DNA from: Ramlibacter sp.
GTDB taxonomy: Bacteria > Pseudomonadota > Gammaproteobacteria > Burkholderiales > Burkholderiaceae_C
Length of the DNA stretch: 12,043 nucleotides
Direction of reading: 5' to 3'
Assembly: GCA_023701085.1 (NCBI GenBank)
Contig: JAMPXR010000033.1
Coordinates: 1 to 12,043, forward strand
Part shown: piece after piece, positions 6,213 to 12,043 of the stretch
Numbering within the stretch: the stretch's first letter is position 1
Layout: each line of letters begins with the position of its first letter
Notes under the pieces: generated by a model
The model's database searches: none
The model's input: the letters and a program-made list of their open reading frames with translations, nothing else
Told to the model about the DNA's origin: nothing
Position numbers and translations under genes: made by a program

Positions 6213-7706
6213 CTATTTGTGGCCGCCGCCACCGGAATACCCGCCGAACGAGCCGCCGCCGCTGCGCGGCGCGAAACCCGAGCCGCCCCGGTCATCCATG
6301 CAGGACCTGACCACCACCAGCAGGATCAGAATGAGGATGAACATCAGGATGATGGTGCCGCAGCCCACACGCCCGCCGGCGGCGCTGGTGGGACCCACGT
6401 CGCTGCGCTTGAGCAGGTCTTTCTTCTGCTCCAGCCGGAAGGCTTTCGCGACGGCGTCGCTGCCGATCGTGGTGCCGCTGGACCAGGTGAGCTCGCCCGC
6501 CGTGCGCTCCATCGACAGCAGGTTGGCGCCCTGCGCGAAATCCCGGTTGAAGGTCTTCTGCCCGCTTTGCACGGGCCAGTAGAACTCGCCGGCCACGTAG
6601 GTGGTCCGCGCCTCGTAGCTGTATTTCAGCTGGTACTTCGTGCCCAGGTAGCTCGCCGACTGTTCGCCCGCGGACAGCGTCGCGGCGCCCGTGGTGGGCT
6701 TGACGATGCTCCAGCCCTCCTGCGTGTCGACCAGGAAGATGAAGCCGCGCTGGCGGTTGTACAGCAGGTACTCGTCCCAGCCGAAGGTCTCGTCCTCGTC
6801 GCCCGGCTCGTGGCCCACGCGGTGCTGAAAGCCCACCACCTGCCACTGCGCCCCCTGCAGCTGGCCCAGCGCGCCCAGCGGGATCAAGGGTTCCTCGGCT
6901 TCGTCCTGCTGCGCGTGCGGCCATCCGCCGCCGGCGCCCCGGCTCAGGTCGATCAGGCTGTGGCACGCGCCGCAGGTGACGCTCTTGCTAGCGGCCAGCG
7001 CCACCTCGACCGGCGCGCCGCATTGGGGACAGTTGAACTGGCGCGCGGCTTCCTCCTTGGTGCTGGTCTCGCGCAGCCCCGACAGCCCCAGGTCCTCCAG
7101 GCGCACTGAAACGCCCCGGGAAAGCTGCGGCGGCGCCAGGCTGTAGTCGATGCCCAGCACTTCGCCGGCCGCGCTGCGCAGCGTCACCATGGCGAACGGC
7201 TGCCCCGCGGCGGGCAGCCTGGGCAACTCGCCCTGCGCCGAAATCAGCGTGGTCTGCTCGTTTGACGCCACCTCGAACGGCTGGCCGTCGATCGCGGTCC
7301 TCGCGCCGACCCGGAAATGCGGCGCCTGCGGGAGCTCGCGCGTCGCGGTGGCCGGCAGCGAGAACACGTAGGCGCCGTTGTCCTCGCCCAGCACGCCTTC
7401 GGCGCCGTCGTCGAACAGCGCGATCCATTCGGTCCAGGCACCGCTGGCGCAGCGGTACTGCAGCCGGCCGACCAGGGTGAACGCCTTGCCCTGCCAGCGG
7501 CCGCGGGCCAGCAGCTGCAGCGGGCTGTGGTCCTCGAACACCTCGGCCATCCGGCCGACGCGCGACAGCGTCTCGCCGCGCCGCAGCACCGTGCTGCGGC
7601 AGTAGCTGCACACGGCATAGGCCGACTGCGCGCTGCGCAATTCCACCGGCGCCCCGCAGCCCGGACAGGCGGCGCGGTAGGAGCGTTGCGGGGATTCAGT
7701 GGCCAC
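6213..7706 (-). CDS. Double zinc-ribbon, double DUF4178 protein with C-terminal membrane anchor
   Basis: 497 residues from GTG 7706. The protein is an internal duplication. Zinc ribbon 1 has cysteines at about 14, 17, 33 and 36 (CPGCGAP...CSYC). DUF4178 unit 1 spans about 62-125 (GKAFTLVGRLQYR...WTEWIALFDDG). Zinc ribbon 2 has cysteines at about 226, 229, 245 and 248 (CPQCGAP...CGAC). DUF4178 unit 2 spans about 278-345 (WQVVGFQHRV...WDEYLLYNRQRGFIFL). Near the C-terminus is one membrane span, GCGTIILMFILILILLVVV (about 448-466), and then a Gly/Ser-rich tail ending GGYSGGGGHK. The bulk is probably cytosolic and tail-anchored. DUF4178 has no established biochemical function; zinc ribbons suggest protein-protein or metal sensing roles. 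Start: the frame opens at TTG 7733, which would add nine residues, and no start has a good ribosome site; GTG 7706 gives MATESPQRSYRAACPGC. Confidence 0.82.
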   Translation of the reverse strand: MATESPQRSYRAACPGCGAPVELRSAQSAYAVCSYCRSTVLRRGETLSRVGRMAEVFEDHSPLQLLARGRWQGKAFTLVGRLQYRCASGAWTEWIALFDDGAEGVLGEDNGAYVFSLPATATRELPQAPHFRVGARTAIDGQPFEVASNEQTTLISAQGELPRLPAAGQPFAMVTLRSAAGEVLGIDYSLAPPQLSRGVSVRLEDLGLSGLRETSTKEEAARQFNCPQCGAPVEVALAASKSVTCGACHSLIDLSRGAGGGWPHAQQDEAEEPLIPLGALGQLQGAQWQVVGFQHRVGHEPGDEDETFGWDEYLLYNRQRGFIFLVDTQEGWSIVKPTTGAATLSAGEQSASYLGTKYQLKYSYEARTTYVAGEFYWPVQSGQKTFNRDFAQGANLLSMERTAGELTWSSGTTIGSDAVAKAFRLEQKKDLLKRSDVGPTSAAGGRVGCGTIILMFILILILLVVVRSCMDDRGGSGFAPRSGGGSFGGYSGGGGHK

Positions 7707-7736
7707 TGAGGTGCGCGGGCTCGGCCCGAACAAGGA

Positions 7737-7754
7737 CGCGGCCCGCGGGCCGCG
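7737..7754. promoter_or_regulatory. Perfect 18-bp palindrome between SPFH and DUF4178 genes
   Basis: CGCGGCCCGCGGGCCGCG reads identically on both strands. It lies 12 nt past the SPFH stop codon and just upstream of the alternative TTG start of the DUF4178 gene. In RNA it can form a GC-only hairpin; in DNA it could be a two-fold symmetric protein site. A role in separating expression of the SPFH gene from the four downstream genes is possible but not shown. GC-rich sequence raises the chance of coincidence. Confidence 0.4.
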
Positions 7755-7766
7755 CTGTCCCCTTGT

Positions 7767-8819
7767 TTACGCCAGTTTCTTCAGGAGTTCGGCCTTCTTC
7801 GCGTCGAACTCCTCTTGCGTCAGGATGCCCTTGGCCTTGAGTTCCCCCAGCTTTTCCAGCGTGGCGATCACGTCTTCCGGCCTGACCGTCGCCTGCGCCG
7901 GCGCGCCGGTCGCGCCCTGCGCGGGCGCCGGGCCCGCGCCGTCCTGCAGGCCGCGCTGCAGGTTCTGCGCCAGCACCTGGCCCATCGCGATGCCGGCGCC
8001 CAGCCCCATGGCGTCGCCGGCCACGCTGCCGCCCGCGCCCGCGCTCCTGGCCATCTCGGGAATCGCCTGCGCGGTCTGGTACTGCATGAACTTGCCCATG
8101 TCGCCGCCGACCATGCCCATGCCGATGCGCTGGTCCAGCACTTTTTGCAGTTCCTCCGGCAGCGACAGGTTCTGCACCGTGACGGATTCGAGCTTCAGGC
8201 CGATCGCGGCGAACGGCGGCGTGAGTTCCCTGGAGATCGCCCCCGCGAACTCGATCTGGTTGGCGGCCAGGTCCAGGAAGGCGACGCCGCTTTCCGCGAT
8301 GGCGTCGGAGATGTGCTGCAGGAACATGCCGCGCAGCTGGCCGTCGAGGTCGTCCACGGTGTAGAGGTCGCGCGTACCGGAGATACCGGTGTGGAACAGC
8401 TTCGGGTCCGCGATGCGGTAGGCGTAGTTGCCGAAGGCGCGCAAGCGCACGGCGCCGAATTCCCTGTCGCGGATCGTGATCGGCTGCGGCGTGCCCCAGC
8501 GGCGGTCCACCTGCTGGCGCGTGCTGAAGAAGTAGACGTCGCTCTTGAACGGAGACTCGAACAGCTTGTCCCAGTTCTTCAGGTACGTGAGCACGGGAAT
8601 CGTCTGCGTGGTCAGCTTGTACATGCCGGGGCCGAACACGTCGGCCACCTTGCCTTCATTGACGAAGACGGCCATCTGCGACTCGCGCACCGTGAGGGCG
8701 GCGCCGTACTGGATCTCCATGTCGCGCATCGGAAAGCGCCATGCCAGCGTGCCCTCGCCGTCCTCGGTCCACTGGATGACGTCGATGAACTGCTTGGCAA
8801 TGAAGTCCATGAGTGCCAT
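7767..8819 (-). CDS. SPFH/band-7 protein with C-terminal SHOCT domain (YdjI-like)
   Basis: 350 residues from ATG 8819. No signal peptide or membrane span is visible at the N-terminus (MALMDFIAKQFIDVIQW). The SPFH core runs from about 25 to 235: LTVRESQMAVFVNEGKVADVFGPGMYKL, LRAFGNYAYRIADPKLF and IGLKLESVTVQNLSLPEELQKVLDQRIG. A Gly/Ala/Met/Gln-rich low-complexity region (about 236-312) leads to a SHOCT helix pair at about 316-348 (DVIATLEKLGELKAKGILTQEEFDAKKAELLKKL), a short oligomerisation or tethering module. This layout matches bacterial SPFH proteins of the YdjI group, which in Bacillus subtilis are linked to PspA-type membrane stress proteins. The frame is open upstream to 9185, but only ATG 8819 has a ribosome site (GAGGAG). 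It is the first gene of the operon and likely scaffolds the membrane proteins encoded after it. Confidence 0.9.
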   Translation of the reverse strand: MALMDFIAKQFIDVIQWTEDGEGTLAWRFPMRDMEIQYGAALTVRESQMAVFVNEGKVADVFGPGMYKLTTQTIPVLTYLKNWDKLFESPFKSDVYFFSTRQQVDRRWGTPQPITIRDREFGAVRLRAFGNYAYRIADPKLFHTGISGTRDLYTVDDLDGQLRGMFLQHISDAIAESGVAFLDLAANQIEFAGAISRELTPPFAAIGLKLESVTVQNLSLPEELQKVLDQRIGMGMVGGDMGKFMQYQTAQAIPEMARSAGAGGSVAGDAMGLGAGIAMGQVLAQNLQRGLQDGAGPAPAQGATGAPAQATVRPEDVIATLEKLGELKAKGILTQEEFDAKKAELLKKLA

Positions 8820-8824
8820 GTGCG

Positions 8825-8830
8825 CTCCTC
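8825..8830 (-). promoter_or_regulatory. Shine-Dalgarno sequence deciding the SPFH gene start
   Basis: GAGGAG on the minus strand lies 5 nt before ATG 8819. The frame is open for 122 more codons upstream, but that stretch is Arg/Pro-rich and unlike an SPFH N-terminus, so this site fixes the start. Confidence 0.7.
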
Positions 8831-8847
8831 GTGTGGGTGTGTCGCGG

Positions 8848-8853
8848 ATCATA
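8848..8853 (-). promoter_or_regulatory. Possible -10 element of the SPFH-led operon
   Basis: TATGAT on the minus strand matches 5 of 6 bases of the sigma-70 -10 consensus and would give a 5' leader of roughly 20-25 nt including the ribosome site. No good -35 is seen at 16-18 bp (TTCGGG at 17 bp), so the promoter may be weak, activator-dependent or misassigned. Confidence 0.3.
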
Positions 8854-8992
8854 AGGCGCGAAGAAGCGCCCCCGAACGCGCCGCGGCGGGGCCGCCCCCG
8901 GCCGCCGTCAGGGCCGCGGATTGTTGTTTCGCGCCGCCGCGGCCGCCACGGGGCTACGCATTGTTCCGTACTAGGGTTTTCCCGCGCAGGTC

Positions 8993-8998
8993 TACAAT
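8993..8998 (+). promoter_or_regulatory. Possible -10 element of maeB
   Basis: TACAAT matches 5 of 6 consensus bases and lies 62 nt before the maeB ATG. No TTGACA-like hexamer is found 16-18 bp upstream; that position is occupied by the CTAGGGTTTTCCC motif instead, which would fit a promoter needing an activator. Confidence 0.35.
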
Positions 8999-9047
8999 CG
9001 CAGGCTCCCTCAGGAAATCGGGCAGCCGCCAGGCGTTGGCCGCGCCC

Positions 9048-9052
9048 AGGAG
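9048..9052 (+). promoter_or_regulatory. Shine-Dalgarno sequence deciding the maeB start
   Basis: AGGAG lies 8 nt before ATG 9061. The frame is open upstream to 8545 through sequence antisense to the SPFH gene, so this site marks the true start. Confidence 0.7.
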
Positions 9053-9060
9053 AGTCCGAC

Positions 9061-11373
9061 ATGCCCCCCACCTCCGCGCCGAATACCGACGACAAACGCG
9101 CGCAGCTGCGCCAAGCCGCCCTCGAATACCACGAGTTCCCCAGCCCCGGAAAAATCTCGATCCAGGCCACCAAGCAGCTGCTCAACCAGCACGACCTGTC
9201 GCTCGCCTATTCGCCAGGCGTGGCGGCGCCCTGCGAAGAGATCGTCAGGGACGCCAATGCGGCCTTCAAGTACACCAGCCGCGGCAACCTGGTGGCCGTC
9301 ATCACCAACGGCACCGCGGTGCTCGGGCTGGGTGACATCGGGCCGCTGGCCGCCAAGCCGGTGATGGAGGGCAAGGGCGTGCTGTTCAAGAAGTTCGCCG
9401 GCATCGACGTCTTCGACATCGAGATCAACGAGAAGGAGAACCTGGACAAGCTGGTGGACGTGATCGCGGCGCTGGAACCCACCTTCGGCGGCATCAACCT
9501 GGAGGACATCAAGGCGCCCGACTGCTTCTATGTCGAGCGCAAGCTGCGCGAGCGCATGAAGATCCCGGTGTTCCACGACGACCAGCATGGCACGGCGATC
9601 GTCGTGGGCGCGGCCATCATCAACGGGCTGCAGGTCGTGGGCAAGGACCTCGCGAACGTCAAGCTCGTCACCTCCGGCGCCGGCGCGGCCGCGCTGGCCT
9701 GCCTGAACCTGCTGGTCAAACTGGGACTGCCGCGCCGCAACATCTTCGTCAGCGACCTGGCCGGCGTGGTGTACGCGGGCCGCCAGGAGCTCATGGACGA
9801 GGACAAGGTGCAGTTCGCGCAGGAAACGGCGGCGCGCACCCTGGGCGAGATCATCGAAGGCGCCGACATCTTCCTGGGCCTGTCGGCCGGCGGCGTGCTC
9901 AAGCCGGAGATGGTCCAGCGCATGGCGCAGCGCCCGCTGATCCTCGCCCTGGCCAACCCGAACCCGGAAATCTCCCCGGAAGAGGTCAAGGCGGTGCGCG
10001 CGGACGCCGTGATGGCCACCGGCCGCACCGACTACCCGAACCAGGTCAACAACGTCCTGTGCTTTCCCTACATCTTCCGCGGCGCGCTCGACTGCGGCGC
10101 GACCACCATCACCGTGGACATGGAAATCGCGGCCGTGCACGCCATGGCGCAGCTGGCCCAGGCCGAGCAGAGCGAGGTGGTGGCCGCGGCCTATGCCGGG
10201 CAGCAGCTGGCCTTCGGGCCGGACTACCTGATTCCCAAGCCGTTCGACCCGCGCCTGATGATGAAGATCGCGCCGGCGGTGGCGCAGGCGGCGGCCGACG
10301 CCGGCGTCGCGCTGCGGCCGATCGCGGACATGGACGGCTACCGGGAGAAGCTGCAAAGCTTCGTCTATGCGTCGGGCACCGCGATGAAGCCGATCTTCGC
10401 GGCCGCCAAGACCGCCGCCAAGAAGCGCGTGGTCCTTTGCGAGGGCGAGGAAGAGCGCGTGCTGCGCGCCTCGCAGATCGTGGTGGACGAGGGCGTCGCG
10501 CGTCCCACCCTGATCGGACGGCCCGAGGTCATCGCCGCGCGCATCGAGAAGTTTGGCCTGCGCCTGAAGGAGGAGCTCGATTACGACGTGGTCAACGTCG
10601 AGCAGGACCACCGCTACCGTGACTTCTGGCAGACCTACCACCGCATGACCGAGCGCAAGGGCGTCACCGCCCAGATGGCCAAGATCGAGATGCGCCGGCG
10701 CCTGACCCTGATCGGCTCCATGCTGCTGCACAAGGACGAGGTGGACGGCATGATCTGCGGCACCTGGGGCACGACCCCCATCCACCTGCACTACGTCGAC
10801 CAGGTGATCGGCAAGCGCCCGGGCGTGGCCACGTACGCCTGCATGAACGGCCTGTTGCTGCCGGGTCGCCAGGTGTTCCTGGTGGACACGCACGTCAATT
10901 ACGATCCCACCGCCGCGCAGCTCGCCGAGATTGCCGTGATGGCGGCCGAGGAGATGTTGCGCTTCGGGCTCAAACCCAAGGCCGCGCTGTTGTCGCACTC
11001 GAATTTCGGCAGCAGCAATCAGCCGAGCGCGCTCAAGATGCGCCAGACCCTGGATTTGCTGCGCACCGAGGCGCCATGGCTGGAAGTGGACGGCGAGATG
11101 CATGGCGACGTGGCGCTGGACGGGGTGCAGCGCAAGCTGCTGATGCCTCGCAGCACCTTGACCGGCGATGCCAATCTGTTGGTGCTGCCCAACATGGATG
11201 CCGCCAATATTTCATACAACCTGCTCAAGACGGCGGCGGGGGGCAACATCGCGATCGGGCCTGTCCTGCTGGGGGCGGCCAAACCGGTGCATATCCTGAC
11301 GGCCAGCGCGACCGTGCGCCGGATTGTCAACATGGTGGCATTGACCGTCGCGGACGCGAACGTGGCTCGATAA
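9061..11373 (+). CDS. maeB: NADP-dependent malic enzyme with phosphotransacetylase-like C-terminal domain
   Basis: 770 residues, the usual length of the large bacterial MaeB. It oxidatively decarboxylates malate to pyruvate and CO2, giving NADPH, in the cytosol. The N-terminal malic domain (about 18-160) has [16 protein letters not shown] with the catalytic tyrosine (Y50), [24 protein letters not shown], and [11 protein letters not shown] with conserved acidic residues. [11 protein letters not shown] (171-181) precedes the Rossmann domain with [12 protein letters not shown] (205-216). From about residue 445 to the end there is a phosphate acetyl/butyryl-transferase-like domain ([23 protein letters not shown]...). 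In characterised homologues it does not act as a transferase but lets acetyl-CoA regulate the enzyme. ATG 9061 is supported by AGGAG. The gene is monocistronic here: divergent from the SPFH operon and followed by a strong terminator. Confidence 0.97.
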   Translation: MPPTSAPNTDDKRAQLRQAALEYHEFPSPGKISIQATKQLLNQHDLSLAYSPGVAAPCEEIVRDANAAFKYTSRGNLVAVITNGTAVLGLGDIGPLAAKPVMEGKGVLFKKFAGIDVFDIEINEKENLDKLVDVIAALEPTFGGINLEDIKAPDCFYVERKLRERMKIPVFHDDQHGTAIVVGAAIINGLQVVGKDLANVKLVTSGAGAAALACLNLLVKLGLPRRNIFVSDLAGVVYAGRQELMDEDKVQFAQETAARTLGEIIEGADIFLGLSAGGVLKPEMVQRMAQRPLILALANPNPEISPEEVKAVRADAVMATGRTDYPNQVNNVLCFPYIFRGALDCGATTITVDMEIAAVHAMAQLAQAEQSEVVAAAYAGQQLAFGPDYLIPKPFDPRLMMKIAPAVAQAAADAGVALRPIADMDGYREKLQSFVYASGTAMKPIFAAAKTAAKKRVVLCEGEEERVLRASQIVVDEGVARPTLIGRPEVIAARIEKFGLRLKEELDYDVVNVEQDHRYRDFWQTYHRMTERKGVTAQMAKIEMRRRLTLIGSMLLHKDEVDGMICGTWGTTPIHLHYVDQVIGKRPGVATYACMNGLLLPGRQVFLVDTHVNYDPTAAQLAEIAVMAAEEMLRFGLKPKAALLSHSNFGSSNQPSALKMRQTLDLLRTEAPWLEVDGEMHGDVALDGVQRKLLMPRSTLTGDANLLVLPNMDAANISYNLLKTAAGGNIAIGPVLLGAAKPVHILTASATVRRIVNMVALTVADANVAR

Positions 11374-11404
11374 GGTCATTTTAGACAGCATGCACTAACT
11401 TTGA

Positions 11405-11420
11405 GGTCCGCGTGCGGACC
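11405..11420. repeat. Inverted repeat downstream of maeB
   Basis: GGTCCGC (11405-11411) and GCGGACC (11414-11420) form a perfect 7-nt inverted repeat separated by two bases, so a 6-bp stem with a CGTG loop is realistic. It lies 32 nt past the maeB stop and 15 nt before the terminator stem. It may protect the 3' end of the maeB mRNA or be part of a double terminator. Confidence 0.5.
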
Positions 11421-11435
11421 CGGCAATAGCCATGT

Positions 11436-11470
11436 CGACTGCCCAAAAATTGGGCAGTCGCTTGCCTTTT
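11436..11470 (+). terminator. Rho-independent terminator of maeB
   Basis: A perfect 11-bp stem, CGACTGCCCAA (11436-11446) with TTGGGCAGTCG (11450-11460) around an AAA loop, is followed by CTTGCCTTTT. The long stem and T-rich tail fit intrinsic termination of maeB transcription. The tail is interrupted by GCC, so termination may be partial and some read-through into the ribonuclease gene is possible. Confidence 0.8.
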
Positions 11471-11504
11471 GGGATCAGATAAGTCACACTAGCGCCTTGA
11501 AATT

Positions 11505-11520
11505 TCCGGGTTTACCCGGA
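11505..11520. repeat. Inverted repeat upstream of the ribonuclease gene
   Basis: TCCGGGT (11505-11511) and ACCCGGA (11514-11520) are perfect 7-nt arms separated by TT, centred 47 nt before the ribonuclease ATG. The position suits an operator or a leader hairpin. No convincing -35/-10 pair was found in 11461-11559. Confidence 0.45.
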
Positions 11521-11559
11521 GTGTGGCGTCCCCCAAGGTCACCGAAGAAGGTCCGTTTC

Positions 11560-11961
11560 ATGTCGCGCATCGCGGCTGTCAAGTTTGCGCTTACTACATA
11601 CTTGTTGGCAGCAGCGATGGCAGCGCCCCTGGCGCAGGCCAGGTCGATGGCGGATGGCTCGGCCGCAGTGCAGCCCGCCACCGTCCAGGTCGGCGAGCTG
11701 CCCAGGCAGGGACGGGTGACCTATGAACTGATCCGTCAGGGCGGACCGTTTCCATATGGCAAGGACGGCACGGTGTTCGGCAACCGGGAGCGCCTGCTGC
11801 CGGCGGAAAGACGCGGGTATTACCGCGAATACACCGTGACCACGCCAGGATCGCGCGACCGGGGTGCCCGGCGCATCGTGTGCGGTGGCCCGGCACGGGC
11901 GCCGCATGCGTGTTACTACAGCGCTGACCATTACGCGAGTTTCAGGAAGATTGTGGAGTGA
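11560..11961 (+). CDS. Secreted guanyl-specific ribonuclease, barnase/RNase Sa (N1/T1) family
   Basis: 133 residues from ATG 11560, with AGAAGG at 11546-11551. A Sec signal peptide is clear: basic MSRIAAVK, hydrophobic FALTTYLLAAAMAAP, and an AQA cleavage motif after residue 27. The mature domain starts about 43 with VGELPRQGRVTYELI. It then has GKDGTVFGNRERLLP, YYREYTVTTPG with the catalytic base E90, RGARRIVCGG with R104/R105, and YYSADHYASFRKI with catalytic H124. C108 and C118 may pair as a disulfide in the periplasm. These positions match RNase Sa (Glu, Arg, His triad), so it should cleave RNA 3' to G. The frame is open upstream to 11401 but without family sequence. Its stop lies 7 nt before the next gene, which is where an inhibitor gene is expected. 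Role may be nutritional or competitive. Confidence 0.9.
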   Translation: MSRIAAVKFALTTYLLAAAMAAPLAQARSMADGSAAVQPATVQVGELPRQGRVTYELIRQGGPFPYGKDGTVFGNRERLLPAERRGYYREYTVTTPGSRDRGARRIVCGGPARAPHACYYSADHYASFRKIVE

Positions 11962-11968
11962 GCCCCAA

Positions 11969-12043
11969 ATGAAGCGGGACGAGTTTTTGACCATGGAAAG
12001 AGACGCGGAGATGGATGCACCACTTCGTCGCGACAACAACGAA
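11969..12043 (+). CDS. N-terminus of a gene after the ribonuclease, candidate barstar-type inhibitor (cut by window end)
   Basis: ATG 11969 follows the ribonuclease stop by 7 nt, with GGAG at 11955-11958 at a 10-nt spacing. The frame stays open for 25 codons to the window edge and is rich in acidic and basic residues (MKRDEFLTMERDAEMDAPLR). ATG 11993 or ATG 12011 in the same frame could also be the start. The visible part has no diagnostic motif. The call as a barstar-type immunity protein rests on position only: barnase-family RNases are usually followed by their cytosolic inhibitor, which protects the producer from unexported enzyme. Confidence 0.45.
   Translation, partial: MKRDEFLTMERDAEMDAPLRRDNNE

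Larger units (their letters stand above)
8820..9060. other. Divergent intergenic region between SPFH operon and maeB
   Basis: This 241-nt gap must hold the promoters of both the minus-strand operon and maeB. About 8865-8950 is almost pure G+C. An AT-richer island at 8951-9000 contains CTAGGGTTTTCCCG (8971-8984), with GGG/CCC arms around TTTT, and a possible -10 TACAAT. I see no gene or RNA structure that I recognise in it. Confidence 0.6.

Noticed and set aside
8545..9060. N-terminal extension of the maeB frame
   Set aside because: The extension is antisense to the SPFH gene and the promoter region; AGGAG before ATG 9061 and family length support the shorter protein.
7815..9335. Long plus-strand open frame opposite the SPFH gene
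   Set aside because: Antisense shadow; it runs through the intergenic region and into the maeB start without a ribosome site or recognisable motif.
9010..11103. Long minus-strand open frame (about 697 codons) opposite maeB
   Set aside because: Antisense to a complete malic enzyme; the translation is His/Val/Leu/Gly-rich with no family signature.

Overview
The window is GC-rich, gene-dense bacterial chromosome with the content and codon bias of a betaproteobacterium. Burkholderiales, and probably Comamonadaceae, is my best guess; this is an inference from gene content and protein style, not a database result. I see no tRNA, rRNA, CRISPR array, insertion sequence or prophage gene.

Layout. (1) 1-2841, plus strand: the 3' part of a sugar-1-phosphate nucleotidyltransferase (MurU-like), then Xaa-Pro aminopeptidase PepP, then a short enoyl-CoA hydratase/isomerase-family protein. 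(2) 8819-2859, minus strand: a compact five-gene operon. In transcription order it encodes an SPFH/band-7 protein with a C-terminal SHOCT domain, a membrane-anchored protein with two zinc ribbons and two DUF4178 domains, a small DUF350 membrane protein, a multi-spanning membrane protein with a spermidine-synthase domain, and an FAD-dependent amine-oxidase-like protein with a twin-arginine/lipoprotein-like N-terminus. It converges on the first group at a hairpin near 2831-2858. (3) 9061-11373, plus strand: the NADP-type malic enzyme with a phosphotransacetylase-like tail (MaeB), divergent from the operon across a 241-nt intergenic region. (4) 11374 to the end, plus strand: a strong terminator hairpin, two further inverted repeats, a secreted guanyl-specific ribonuclease of the barnase/RNase Sa family, and the first 25 codons of a gene placed where a barstar-type inhibitor would be expected.

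The most interesting part is the five-gene operon. Its spacing is tight: a 4-nt gap and a 4-nt GTGA overlap link the last three genes. It joins membrane-organising proteins (SPFH, DUF350, DUF4178) to two enzymes that would plausibly make and then oxidise a polyamine or polyamine-like compound. No S-adenosylmethionine decarboxylase gene lies with it, so the aminopropyl donor must come from elsewhere or the substrate differs. The likely role is a membrane-linked polyamine-type modification or envelope-stress system, but the substrate is not visible in the sequence.
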